Assembly: GCA_013400115.1 (NCBI GenBank)
Contig: VXBP01000403.1
Span: 101,319 to 165,318 of the forward strand
From: Rhinopomastus cyanomelas
Lineage: Eukaryota > Chordata > Aves > Bucerotiformes > Rhinopomastidae
Direction of reading: 5' to 3'
Length of the DNA stretch: 64,000 nucleotides
Position 1 is the stretch's first letter. Every line of letters starts with the position of its first letter. Of this stretch, positions 24,076 to 35,376 are shown piece by piece. The translations under genes were made by a program, and so were the position numbers. The notes under the pieces are model-generated. The model searched no databases, had not been told where the DNA came from, and saw nothing but the letters and a program-made list of their open reading frames with translations.

Positions 24076-24401
24076 TGTGTGAAGGGTGGGTGACGGGGGG
24101 ATGGAGCCAGGCTCTTCTCAATGTCATCTAGTGACAGGACAGGGGGCAGTGGGTGTCAGCTGGAACACAGGAGGTTCCACAGCAATATCAGAAGGACCTT
24201 CTTCCCGGTGAGGGTGACAGAGCCCTGGAAGGGGCTGCCCAGGGGGGTTGTGGAGTCTCCTTCTCTGGAGACATTTCAAACCCACCTGGACATGTTCCTG
24301 TGTGACTGGATCTAGGGGATCCTGCTGTGGCAGGGGGATTGGACTGGATTGTCTTTCGAGGTCCCTTCCCATCCCTAGTGCTCTGTGATTCTGTGGTTCT
24401 C
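24076..24401 (+). mobile_element. CR1 A-type
   Basis: gtgaagggtgggtgacgggg to gattctgtggttctc. Confidence 0.92.
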
Positions 24402-24595
24402 AGTGCTTTTTTGTACAGGCAGGTACCTTCTTAGTGCTTTTTCACAGAGGCAGGTACCTGGCCTACGTTAGTGAGTGTTTTACAGCCAGTTCAGAATGAG
24501 TTGCCTGTGTATTTCCCTGCATCCAGGTTTCCTGCCTCATAATCCAAGCAATTCCCTCCCTCCCAGTTCTTAACCTGGTGAGTTTTCCTTCCTTA

Positions 24596-24698
24596 TCACA
24601 GAACATTAGGGATTGGAAGGCACCTTAAAAGATCATCCTGTCCACTCCCCCTGCCACAGCAGGATCCCCTAGATCCAGTTGCACAGGAACCTCCTGGA
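24596..24698 (-). mobile_element. CR1 A-type tail
   Basis: atcacagaacattagggatt to gttgcacaggaacctcc. Confidence 0.88.
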
Positions 24699-25367
24699 GA
24701 AAGTTCAGTTGCTGCCACTTTTTGCCCCTTTAAAAATTTTTGTCTTTTTCGTTGTTTTTCTGCTTTGCACTGATTTGCAAGCAGCAGCTGGCACTTGAGT
24801 TCCAGGATGGTTCTTCACCCCAAAGATTTGTTGTGGCTGAGGGGACTGAAGAGTGTGCTGAGAGCCCGCCACACCTCCGTGCTAATCCTGCCTCCTCCTC
24901 CGCGCTCCGTCCGTAAAATATGTTTAATAGCCCTTAATGGCTGTGCCGTGCTCTGGAAACGCGGAGTGCTGTGCGAGCGCCGAGTGCCCTGTTATGTTCC
25001 CTGGTGGAAAGCCCCCGACGTACTTGTGCTGGCTGGTGCTGCTAATGCACTTTCTGGAATGGGCTCTGGTTAACGAGGTGGAACGCTCGCAAAATGAACC
25101 CCGTGTTGTCAAGACGGAGCCGGCGACACGTGCCAGGGGAGCGCTCGGCTTCGTCCCGGGGTCTGTGCTGCGTGGCGTCGGAGCTCGGCTCGGCGAGAGC
25201 GCAGGGTGCACCCGCAAGCACAGGACAGATGGCCCAGGCAAGCAGAGCCTGCAGAGTAACTTGCTGGGCTGCTCTTTGCTGGCCCCAAAACTCACGGAGG
25301 CAACCCAAAGCTGGGGGCTGGCTCCTGGCTGGGTTTTCCCACAGCCCTGCTGGCCAGTGCACGCTCA

Positions 25368-25626
25368 CAGAATCACAGAGCATTAGGGATTGGAAGGGAC
25401 CTTGAAAGATCCAGTCCAATCCCCCTGCCACAGTAGGATCCCCTAGATCCAGTCACACAGGAACGTGGCCTGGTGAGTTTTAAACGTCTCCAGAGGAGGA
25501 GACTCCACAGCCCCCCTGGGCAGCCCCTGCCGGGGCTCTTGTCACCCTCCCCGGGAAAAAGATCCTTCTCAGACTGACATGAAACCTCCTCTGCTCCAGC
25601 TGACACCTGCTGCTGCCCAGTGCACG
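25368..25626 (-). mobile_element. CR1 A-type
   Basis: tcacagaatcacagagcatt to cagctgacacctgctgctg. Confidence 0.9.
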
Positions 25627-26216
25627 GTCTGTCTCCCCAGGAGCCGGCTCGGCTGGTGCTCTGCTGCACAGCTCTGCTGCTCCTCTCAGACCAGCCTGAA
25701 GTATTCCATAAGTATGTGGCAAGGCTTGGCAGGAGCAGAGGCTGTACCTCTGGCCCGCAGCCGTTATCTGACAGATAATGACAGCTCCTGAAGTGCCTCC
25801 ATGGCCCTAATTCCAGGCTGTTCTTGATGCAGAGAACTGGACTTGGGTCGATCAGCTCCCACTTCTCTCCGAGGGAGCTGTGATGTGGGAAGGTTGAAGT
25901 AGGACCCTTTATTTGATCGATGTGTTTGATCAGGGTGCATTACGTGCGGTTTAGAGCGGTGCGTGCCTGAGGAGGGAGAGAGGGAGCCAGTCCTGTCCTG
26001 AATGAGGCACTGGCTGTCTGGGTCAGGAACCGTGTAGTCTGCTCATCAGGTGGACGGGCCTGACGGACCGTGTTCTCCTCTGTGCAAGGAGAAGGCGCTG
26101 GGTGAAGCTGAGATAACTTCACACGCTCCTGGAAGACTCTTGGCACGGCTGTCGCTTACCTCGGAAACCGCTTCGGAGACGCCGCGATGCAGCTTTTAGG
26201 TAGAAGCAGAACAGAC

Positions 26217-26665
26217 AGAATCACAGAACCACCCAGTTGGAAAAGAGCCCCGGGGTCATCAGCCCTACTTTACAAGGTCACCCCTAAACCAGATCCCCCA
26301 GCACCACAGCTCAGCCACTTCTAAACTCATCCAGGGATGGGGACTCGGCCACCACCCTGGGCAGCCCATCCCAGGGCCTGACCACTCTCTCTGGGAAGAA
26401 TCTCTTCCTGATGGCCAGTCTGACCCTCCCCTGGTGGAGCTGGAAGCCCTTCCCTCTGCTTCTGTCACTAATGACGTGTGAGGAGCCCAGCAGCAGCATC
26501 TCTGCAGGGTCCTTTCAGAGAACTGTGGAGAGTGATGAGGTCTCCCCTCAGCCTCCTCTTCCTCAAACTAAGCCCCCCAACTCTCTCCATCTCTCCCCAT
26601 CAGATGGATTCTCCAGGCCCTTCCCCAGCTTCGTTGCTTTGCTCCAAGCTGCTGAAGCTTGAAAC
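26217..26665 (-). mobile_element. CR1 B-type, long
   Basis: agaatcacagaaccacccag to ttgctttgctccaagctgct; about 450 bp with most B-type blocks. Confidence 0.92.
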
Positions 26666-26699
26666 CCTTCCCTCTGGGCCTGTCAGGCCAGCCCTGCAG

Positions 26700-26828
26700 A
26701 GTCTGAAGACGTTTCAAACCCGCCTGGAGATGTTCCTGTGCGACTTGGTCTAGGTGACCCTGCTCTGGCCGGGGGATTGCACTGGCTGATCCTTCGAGGC
26801 CCCTTGCAATCTCTGATGTTCTGTGATA
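26700..26828 (+). mobile_element. CR1 A-type tail
   Basis: gacgtttcaaacccgcctgg to gatgttctgtgata. Confidence 0.87.
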
Positions 26829-27439
26829 ATCCTGCTGCAGGCACAGCATCAAGCGGGGCCTTTGGCTGAGGCGGGACACCCAAGTGGCGCAAGGTGAGCT
26901 CAGGTTGGGCAGAGACCTCCCACAGAGAAGGGCGGCAGCTTGCTTGAGCTTGCCTCTCCGTCCAGAGGAGACCACGAAGGCAGGGCCTCCCGGTCCTTCT
27001 GACTCTTTGGGTTCTGCCCAGCTCTCCAAACATCCCTCCCTGTGTTTATGCCTGTAAACTGCTCTCTTTCAGGAGGAGGTTTACGGTCATTAGAGCTGAA
27101 AATGGCAAATGCAAAGTAAAGTTTTAAAAAGGGATTAACAGTTAATTAGGAGCAGATGCTGCTGTCTCTGATCTCATCTCATTTCATCTCCAGCGGATTA
27201 TTTAGGGGCTCTTACAGTTGTGCCACTTGCTCTGCGTTTGCTCTTCAGACTTTCCTCCCTGGAACTTGGCAGGTTGTGGTTGAACTTCTTTTGACGTCTC
27301 GTACGGAACCAAAAGTGATGTCCTTTCAAACAACTGAAATGGCAAGACTGCTTTCTGGAGAAGAGTGTTTTGGTCGAAAACGCCGGGTTTAGAGACTTCA
27401 GACTGAAACCCTGGGGTTGTGTAAATAACTAAGCCAGCG

Positions 27440-27567
27440 TGTCACGGGATTGGAAGGGACCTCGGAAGGTCACCCAGTCCAATCTCCCCACCACGGCAGG
27501 GTCACCTAGACCCAGTCGCACAGGGACGTGTCCAGGTGGCTTTAAACATCTCCAGAGAAGGAGGCTC
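27440..27567 (-). mobile_element. CR1 A-type tail
   Basis: gggattggaagggacctcgg to atctccagagaaggagg; ends where a second - copy begins. Confidence 0.87.
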
Positions 27568-27952
27568 TGGGATTGGAAGGGACCTCAAAAGATCGTCTAG
27601 TCCAACCTGCCTGCCAGAGGAGGACCACGTAGACCAAGCTACACCCATGCAGGATAAGCTGGACAGTCTCAATAAGGAGAGTCTTAGAAGGAGAAATAAG
27701 TCTCTCTCCAGAGAAGAAGACTCCACAACCCCTGGCAGCCCCTGCCAGGGCTCTGGCACCCTCACTGGGAACAAGGTCCTTCTCACACTGATGTGGAACC
27801 TCCTCTGCTCCAGCTCACACCTGCTGCCCCTTGTCCTGTCACTGGGTGCCCCTGAGCAGAGCCTGGCTCCATCCTCCTGACACCCACCCTTCACATATTT
27901 GTCAGCATGAATGAGGTGACCCCTCAGTCTCCATCTCACAGCTCAAGAGACC
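27568..27952 (-). mobile_element. CR1 A-type, long, with insert
   Basis: ctgggattggaagggacctc to ctcaagagacccc. It has an unusual ~60-bp segment (27640-27700) in place of the usual tccaggtgggtttaaac block. Confidence 0.87.
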
Positions 27953-28327
27953 CCATGCTGGTGTCCCCGTGCCGGTGGTACTCCTGGGTAACAGCACAAC
28001 CCCGCTCCGTAGCGTCTGACCAGGGCAGTGTTCAGCAGGGAACGTGGTGCTCGCTGGCCACCTTCTCCATATGTGGCCACCAGTGCTTTCCTGCCAGCTG
28101 TGTTCTCAAGCGCCGTCAGCGGTGCTTCGCTGCGCTCAGAACGTTGGCGCAAGCCGCAGCTCTACTTCAGGCTCTTCGGTGACTCAGGCAAACGCAATTG
28201 CATCGCTCTCTGAGGTCTGAGAGTAGTTTTTGCCTTCTAGAATGAAGAAAGATGGGTTTATTGTTTTCAATATTTACTACTTCCATCAAAGCAGCCGAAA
28301 CTGCAGCCATCTAATTGGAATGTTGTC

Positions 28328-28698
28328 TTCAGCTCGGAAAAAAGGAGACGCAGGGGTGACCTCGTTTGTGTTGATCAACGTGTGAAGGGTGGGTGCCAGG
28401 AGGATGGAGCCAGGCTCTGCTCAGGGGCACCCAGTGACAGGACAAGGGGCAGCGGGTGAGAGCTGGAGCAGAGGAGGTTCCACATCACTATGAGAAGGAC
28501 CTTGTTCCCAGTGAGGGTGACAGAGCCCTGGCAGGGGCTGCTCAGAGGGGTTGTGGAGTCTCCTTCTCTGGAGATGTTTAAAGTCTGCCTGGGCATGTTC
28601 CTGTGTGACTGGATCTAGGGGATCCTGCTGTGGTGGGGAGATTGGACTGGAGGATCTTGCAAGGTCCCTTCCCATCCCTGATGGTCTGTGATTCTGCG
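28328..28698 (+). mobile_element. CR1 A-type
   Basis: gaaaaaaggagacgcagggg to gtctgtgattctgcgg. Confidence 0.92.
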
Positions 28699-29204
28699 GA
28701 TTATTAGGTTTCTCCTCTTCCCCTGTTATTTGAAGGCCACATTCCATTTCACTTTACAAGCATGCACCTTGCATTTTTGGTTTCTCAGGATGGAACCGAC
28801 GAGTAGGTTGGGTATGTTCCTTGAGGATGACTCAGGCTGCATCTCCAGAGAGGACACGACAAAGAGCAGCAAAATCACTGCTATTTACTGCACTGGCAGG
28901 GTAGTTTACCTTGTACCTTGTACTTTGAGGACCTCTCTGAATCCATTTCAACTGAAAAATAGCACCACTGCAAATGGCAAAGCTCAAGGATGTTTTCCAC
29001 GCGCAGTGCTGAGTAAAAGGCCAGTGAGATCTGTTATAAGGCCACTTTTCAACTGTTCATTTCAGCAAGTTCATGCTAGTCTTAAAGAATAACTTCTTCC
29101 AGGATCAGTAACTTGTGTTATGGAATCGCCCTTCTGTCTTTGGTTTGAAACGAACGGTAGTGAAGAGCAGGACTCTCAAGTAGAGACTAATGCAGTCTGT
29201 TCTG

Positions 29205-29392
29205 TGAAATGAGGGTGGCAAAGCCCTGCCCAGGGGGGTTGTGGAGCCTCCTTCTCTGGAGACGTTTCAAACCCACCCGGCCATGTTCCTGTGCGACTGG
29301 ATCTAGGGGGTCCTGCTGTGGCAGGGGGATTGGGCTGGATGAGCTTTCGAGGTCCCTTCCAGTCCCTAACGTTGTTCTGTGACTCTGTTCTC
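29205..29392 (+). mobile_element. CR1 A-type tail
   Basis: aatgagggtggcaaagccct to ttctgtgactctgttct. Confidence 0.88.
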
Positions 29393-29755
29393 AGCATTCC
29401 AGCAGGAGAAGTGGTCCAGGATTAGCTGGTTTGAACATTTTGGGTTTCCATTTTCCCCTCCCTCATGCCCCGGCAGCCTGGCACTGGAGCAGACAGCTGA
29501 CCCTCTCTGCAGTGCGTGCCCGGCTGCTCAGGCCACCAGCAGCTCACCTGCCTCCTGCCCTCCCCTTGGGGCCGGGTACAGCCAGGACACAGCCAGGGGG
29601 CTGGACCCACAAAAGCTGACCTCAGGCTGTAAAGAGAACAGTGTTGGATTGCTTTGTCTGGGTGGCTGTCTGGCTCCAACGTACTTTATGAACCCGATTC
29701 TCTGAGCGCTCGCAGAACCGGAGTGTTTCTGACTGTCTTCTGCTTGCTCTTTCAG

Positions 29756-29894
29756 GGTTTGTGGACTTAACACTCCATGATCAGGTCCATCTGCTGGAAT
29801 GTGCCTGGTTAGAGATCCTGATGATTGGCTTAGTCTGGCGCTCCATGGAACACCCGGGGAAGCTTTTGTTTGCACCCAACCTGCTGCTGGACAG
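29756..29894 (+). CDS. ESR1: ESR1 exon 5: ligand-binding domain core
   Basis: 139-nt exon, equal to human ESR1 exon 5, between tgctctttcag and gtcagg. It encodes GFVDLTLHDQVHLLECAWLE, then ILMIGLVWRSMEHPGKLLF and APNLLLDR. This is helices 4-6 and the beta turn that line the hormone pocket. The arginine in GLVWR corresponds to human Arg394, the partner of Glu353 in binding the steroid phenol, and the phenylalanine in LLFAP corresponds to Phe404. The ILMIGLVWRS sequence is typical of ERalpha; ERbeta has a different stretch here. Phase joins exons 4 and 6 without a break. Confidence 0.97.
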
Positions 29895-30010
29895 GTCAGG
29901 CTGCGCGCCGGCGACTGCTTACGTTCGTTCATTTCTGCTGCAACTAGATTAGTGCTTGGCTCGTCGTCATCACTCTGGTACCACAGTTTGATGGCTTCTT
30001 GTAAACTAGG

Positions 30011-30094
30011 CAGGGTCTAGGGGATCCTGCTGCGGTGGGGGGATCGGCCTAGATGGTCTTTCGAGGTCCCTCCCAGTCCTTAACGTTCTGTCGT
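30011..30094 (+). mobile_element. CR1 A-type end fragment
   Basis: gcagggtctaggggatcctg to taacgttctgtcg. Confidence 0.8.
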
Positions 30095-30245
30095 TATTAC
30101 AGTCGATGAGGCTGGGAGTAAAGCTTTAGGCAGGGTTATAGTAGGTGGGACTAGGAATCAGGCTTTGTGCAGAGTTATAGTAGATGAGAGTGGGGGGGAA
30201 AAGCTTTAGGTGGGGTTATAGTAGATGAGACCGAGAAGAAGGCCC
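30094..30245 (+). repeat. ~40-bp x 3.7 tandem repeat
   Basis: The core gttatagtagatgag recurs at about 30095 (degraded), 30135, 30174 and 30215, with spacings of 39-41 bp. It starts at the end of the CR1 tail before it but does not look like CR1. Confidence 0.8.
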
Positions 30246-30440
30246 TGAAAAGCCTAGCCGGGTTGTGGAACATGCTGGTGGCCATCTGTTAGCCAAGTAA
30301 CGTGTCTGCTGTCTGTTGGAAGTACTTTCTTTCAAAAGCAGCAGAAAGTTACTCTTATAATCTGTGTTTTTGATTGCAAAATGAGATGAAATACTGATCC
30401 CGAAGCACTGTCACTCAGGTAACTGCATATTTCCTCATAA

Positions 30441-30837
30441 TAGATCTGATGAGGAAAGACCGAGAGAGCTGGGGCTCTTCAGTTTGAAGAAGGAGCCCTC
30501 ACCACTCTCTACAACTACCCGAGAGGACGTTGTGGAGAGGCTGGTGCTGCTTTCTTCTCACAAGCAATTAGTGATAGAACAAGAGGGAAGGGGTTCAAGT
30601 TACAACAGGGTTGGTTTAGACTTGATAATAGGAAGAATGCTTCACAGCAGGGGTGGTCAGGCCCTGGACTGGGCTGCCCAGGGAGGTGCTCGAGTCGCCA
30701 TCCCTGGGTGTGTTTAAAAGTCACTCAGACATGGTGTTGGGGGATGTGGATTAGGGGTGACCTTGTAGAGTGGGGTTGGTGGTTGGACCTGATGACCCCG
30801 GGGATCTTTTCCACCCTGAAGGAGTCTGTGATTCTCA
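30441..30837 (+). mobile_element. CR1 B-type, older
   Basis: gatgaggaaagaccgagaga to gtctgtgattctca, about 400 bp. Confidence 0.88.
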
Positions 30838-31330
30838 GTCATGAAAGTGTCCAGCCTAGGGAGAGAGTTAAACAATAACCTGTGAGCAGGGGTTTGGCAA
30901 ATGACTGTCAGCTCCAGATAAAGTTAGGGCAGAGTCATCCCACCTTGTCCTGGGTTTGCTCATTACTCTCAGGGCTGAAGGCAAAATCTTTCTACTAAGG
31001 AACTTATTCTAAAGATGAGGAGTTTATTAACAGAAAGAGAAGAGAGGCAGTTCTCTTTAGTTAGTGTTTATTATGGCTAACAAGTCTTTGGGCTACTGCC
31101 CACACAGCAGAGTTGGCAGGAGCAGGCTGATGTGTCCACACGGGTCACTGAGCTTGGTGTCCTGGCCTAAATGAAAGGTGGAGAAAGAGCTGAACTGAGG
31201 AAACAGAGAATGTGGTGAGGCAACAAGTAGCTGGGCAAGCTTTTAATCTCATCAGCTAGCCACAGGGGAACTGAGCTACAGCAGGAGGACAGCAAAAGAA
31301 AGTCAAGGGCAGTGCCTTCAGCTGCCTGCA

Positions 31331-31780
31331 ACAATGAGCTGCTGGGGAGAGCCCAGCACAGAGCCACAGGGGTGATGAAGGGAGGGGAGCATCTCCCTGC
31401 TGAGGAAAGGCTGGGGGAGCTGGGGGTCTTGAGCTGGGAGAAAAGGAGCCTAAGGGGTGACCCCATGTGTGTTGATAAATACGTGAAGGGTGGGTGTCAG
31501 GAGGATGGAGCCAGGCTCTTGTTAGTGTCAAGACTAGGGGCAGTGGGTGTCAGCTGGAAGACAGGAGGTTCCACATCAGTGTGAGAAGAAACTTCTTCCT
31601 GGTGAGGGTGACAGAGCCCTGGCAGGGGCTGCCTAGGGGGGTTGTGGAGTCTCCTTCTCTGGAGACACTTCAAACCCTCCTGACCATGTTCCTGTGCGAC
31701 CTGATCTGTGTGATGCTGCTGTGGCAGGGGGATTGGAGTGGATGGTCTTTGGAGGTCCCTTCCAACCCCTGGTGTCCTGT
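31331..31780 (+). mobile_element. CR1 A-type, long
   Basis: gagctgctggggagagccca to ccaacccctggtgtcctgt, about 450 bp. Confidence 0.92.
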
Positions 31781-31855
31781 GATGCTGCTGTGGCAGGGGG
31801 ATTGGACTGGATGGTCTTTGGAGGTCCCTTCCAACCCCTGGTGTCCTGCGATGCT
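31781..31855 (+). repeat. 69-bp duplicate of a CR1 end
   Basis: Second copy of 31712-31780 (gatgctgctgtggcaggggg at 31712 and 31781), nearly identical, so a recent tandem duplication. Confidence 0.92.
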
Positions 31856-32424
31856 GCGATTAACAAAGCTCAAGAGATAATAATTACCGATGAGCAGAGC
31901 AGTCCCGATGAGGAGACGCGGTGGCGCAGCAGGCGTGCTCGCAGTTGATGAACGGTACCTGATACAATCAAAGAGAGCCCAGAACAAAGGCCAGACTTTT
32001 ATCTCTGATTCTGAAAGCAGTGTCTCGTGGAAGGCAGCTCTGCAGGCAGAGGCTTTGCTTTCTAATGGGACAATCCAGATGTTTCCTGTCTGGAGGGTTC
32101 CCAAGAAACTAAGGTCTTTAAAATGTCATTGGGCCAGGGCTGAAACTGCTCAGGGCTGACAATAGGCTGTTTGTAACGCTGAGGGAAATGCAGTGTAATA
32201 GCAACTCATTCCTCGCTGTGTTTGTAAAGGCTTCGTTGTGTTCAAGCACCAGCTCATCAGAGGTTAGAAAAGGCTTGAAACACAGTCGCCTGCGATCTTG
32301 CGGCAGAAACACCTGAACTGGTGGCTGAGGTGGGCAGCCTCTCGCCTGAAACATCCTGGCATCAGCAAAGGGGAAATGTAGTGCTAGGCTTTTACAAAGG
32401 GCCTGGAACTTCTGCCCAGTAAGC

Positions 32425-32692
32425 CCTGGTGACTTCTGGAGAATGGAGGAGCTGCTGGAGGGTGTCCAGCGTAGAGCAGTGGGGGTGATGAAGGAAGTGG
32501 AGCATCTCCCTGCTGAGGGAAGGCTGGGGGAGCTGGGTGTCTTCAGCTTGGAGGAGACTGAGGGGTGACCTCATAAATAGGGATCAATATGTGAGGGGTG
32601 GGTGTCAGGAGGATGGAGCCAGGCTCTGCTCAGGGGCACCCAGTGACAGGACAGGGGCAGTGGGAGTGAGCTGGAGCAGAGGAGGCTCCACT
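32425..32692 (+). mobile_element. CR1 A-type, 3'-truncated
   Basis: Head blocks (gagctgctggagggtgtcca) to gagcagaggaggctccac; the usual tail is missing. Confidence 0.87.
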
Positions 32693-33387
32693 CCCCAAAC
32701 AGGCACTCGGAATAAACTGGAGAGAAGACCGGCCACTTCATTTTCATCTCGTCCTGGATAGCAGGAGTGTCTGTGCTGGAAACCTGCCTCTGTTACCCTG
32801 CCATCAGCTGCTCGCTTGACGGAGCCCCGCGGATCGATTTGGAGAGGGCCGAGAGATCTTCTGCTCTGTGGCCGCTCCAGGCGAGGTCCCCTGGGTGGGT
32901 CTGCAGGGGAATGAAATCATCTCTGGCTCCACGTTGCCCCCGCGCAGGGTCTGAGGCTGCTCCCTCACCCCGTCAGGCTCAGGCTGACCTTGCAAGTTCA
33001 GGCTCCGCTTCGAGGTCAGGTCGGACTGTGATGCTGATCCTTCCAAAATTAAAATTTCTTTGCATTTTTAATACCAAGTGAATTCCTGAGATATTTCTGC
33101 CTTCAGAGTGATTCAGCCTGAATGAAGTGAAAGCGAGAGAGGCCTCCCTGTCAGCAGAAATAGCAGTCACTCCCCAGTGCAGAGCCTACCTGACCACTCT
33201 GCTCTGAGCGTCTCCAGCGCAACAAAAGCCCAACAGGTTTTCTCAGAACTGTTGCGGCAGCAGCCTGGAGAGTTCCTCTGGCGTACCTGGGAGTCGGTGT
33301 CGCGTCGCTGTTTGCCAGGGAAGAGCAGCAACTAGAAAGGTCCCTGGTGGCTGATTGTCTGGATGTTTCAGACCTGATTCATCATCG

Positions 33388-33869
33388 CTGATTGTGTCCA
33401 GCTCTGGGCCCCTCGGTTCCAGAAGGACACAGGGCTGCTGGGGAGAGCCCAGTGCAGAGCCACAGGGGTGATGGAGGGAGGGGAGGGGACAGGCTGAGGG
33501 AGCTGGGGCTCTGGAGCTTGGAGGAGACTGAGGGGTGACCTGATTAATGTTGATAAATATGGGTGTCAGGAGGATGGAGCCAGGCACTGCTCAGGGGCAT
33601 CTAGTGACAGGACAAGGGGCAGTGGGTGTGAGCTGGGACAGAGGAGGTCCCACATCAATGTGAGAAGGACCTTTTTCACAGTGAGAGTGACACAGCCCTG
33701 GCAGGGGCTGCCCAGGGAGGCTGTGGAGTCTCCTTCTCTGGAGACGCTTAAAACCCCCCGGCCGTGTTCCTGTGTGACTGGATCTAGGGGATCCTGCTGT
33801 GGCAGGGGGACTGGTCTGGATGATCCTTCAAGGATCCTTCCAATCCCTGCTGTTCTGTGATTCTGTGGG
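33388..33869 (+). mobile_element. CR1 A-type, long
   Basis: tccagctctgggcccctcgg to gattctgtggg. It ends about 115 bp before ESR1 exon 6. Confidence 0.92.
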
Positions 33870-33983
33870 ACTCAAGAGTTCTACCACAGTGATACCTTGG
33901 GGATGAGTTCTAGAAGGATGTGGCCCATCGCGCCGCCATCAGGTCCAGCTTGTGACTCTCTCTCTGTCCTTGATGGCTCCCAG

Positions 33984-34117
33984 GAACCAAGGGAAGTGTG
34001 TGGAGGGCATGGTGGAAATCTTCGACATGCTGCTGGCCACCGCCGCTCGCTTTCGCATGATGAACCTCCAGGGGGAGGAGTTTGTGTGCCTCAAGTCCAT
34101 CATCCTGCTCAATTCGG
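33984..34117 (+). CDS. ESR1: ESR1 exon 6: ligand-binding domain
   Basis: 134-nt exon, equal to human ESR1 exon 6, between gatggctcccag and gtaagt. It encodes NQGKCVEGMVEIFDMLLATA, then ARFRMMNLQGEEFVCLKSII and LLNS. These are helices 7-8 of the ligand-binding domain. The methionine in EGMVEIF is the pocket residue that distinguishes ERalpha from ERbeta (isoleucine there). ATAARFRMM differs from the human ATSSRFRMM, and from memory birds carry the AA version. Frame is open through both junctions. Confidence 0.97.
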
Positions 34118-34424
34118 GTAAGTGGGGAGCGTTGCTGGCCCTCGGGCGACTGCGCTTGCTTCTGCCCCTGGGTGAATCCTCCTTGTGCTCTGAGAAAGCG
34201 CCAGTTGAACGGGTGCTGTCAGCAAAGGTGCCGACAGAGGCGCTGGGTGAGGACGGAAGCCAGTGAACCTGTTCAGGGTGCAGGTGGGAAAACTGACTGG
34301 GCAGGTGGCCGGTGTGAAGGCTGAGCAGTGCTTTGGGTGAGGTGCTGGCAGCTTTTAGAGCTCCAAGGACCAGACAGCGAAGCAAGTGGACACCCACACT
34401 GAGGGAATGCAGAGGGAAGAACCC

Positions 34425-34532
34425 TGTTGGAGCATGTTCCTGTGCAGCTGGATCTAGGGGATCCTGCTGCGGCAGGGGGACCGGAGTGGATGATCTTTGG
34501 AGGTCCCTTCCGACCCCTCACGTTCTGTGAAG
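34425..34532 (+). mobile_element. CR1 A-type tail
   Basis: gttggagcatgttcctgtgc to cacgttctgtgaag. Confidence 0.87.
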
Positions 34533-35376
34533 CCCCTGAGTGCACACAAACAGCTCTTGTTAAATCCTGGGACACCTGTTAGTGTCTTCACGTGACGTTT
34601 GGCACTTGTGCTGGACATGGATTCTTCTCCTTCTGTTTGCTGCCTCTGTGGAGGCTGTTTGAGAGCTTCACAGTCACTTTCCATGTGGTCTTGGGCACAA
34701 ATGTGGGCAAATCTTTTCAGTTTCCCTCCCTGCCTGTGGAAGAGACAGGAGGGTTTGTTCATAAAGCAAAAACTACCTTGATTCTGACTTCCAGTTCTCC
34801 CCAAGACACCTGCAGCAGCGGCACCGTGTCTGCAGCAACAAGGACAGCAGCGTCTCTGTCCCAAGAGCAGAGCAGAAGGTGCCCCTCTGCTGCTACGGCC
34901 ATAAATCTCGGGCCTCAAAGCAGGACTGTAGCCTGGAAAACACACTCAGCTCAGTCTAAAGGGCTGGTTTTGACACTGGAAAGTAAGTACTGGAGACATG
35001 AAAGGGCAGCACGACAGATGCTTTCCTGTGGAGGGTGCCTGAGGAGAGGAGTGGCAGCACAACAGCCTTTCATCTTGGAGACGAAGACGTGGGGCACATC
35101 TGCCCTCGCGAGGGCGGATTTACCTGATCGCTTCGCTGCTCGGTCCCCGGGGACGACATTGTTTGGCTCGTTTTCAGCATCCTGCAGACCTGCTGATGCC
35201 TTGTCCCGTGGGCCTGTTTGCTCTTCTGCTCTCCTGCCTTTTTCTGCTCCTGTGAACAGTTCATGTTTCATCAGTTTGGGGGCTGGCTGACTGCTTGTGC
35301 TGAGTGCGGTCCCAGCTCAGCCTGGCTTCAGCAGATCCCGAGCGAAGGGCGTCGAGCAGCATCTTGTGAATCACAC

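Larger units (their letters stand above)
19726..29755 (+). other. ESR1: ESR1 intron 4
   Basis: 10,030-bp intron, the longest here. It holds CR1 tails from 19984 to 29392 in both orientations, a 38-bp x 4 tandem array at 21554-21705, and a single undetermined base at 23741. Stretches 20035-20489, 20933-21540, 23741-24075, 24699-25367, 25627-26216, 26829-27439, 27953-28327, 28699-29204 and 29393-29755 contain nothing I can name. Confidence 0.85.
29895..33983 (+). other. ESR1: ESR1 intron 5
   Basis: 4,089-bp intron. It contains CR1 tails at 30011-30094, 30441-30837, 31331-31780, 31781-31855, 32425-32692 and 33388-33869, and a 40-bp tandem repeat at 30094-30245. Stretches 30838-31330, 31856-32424 and 32693-33387 show nothing recognisable. 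Confidence 0.85.
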
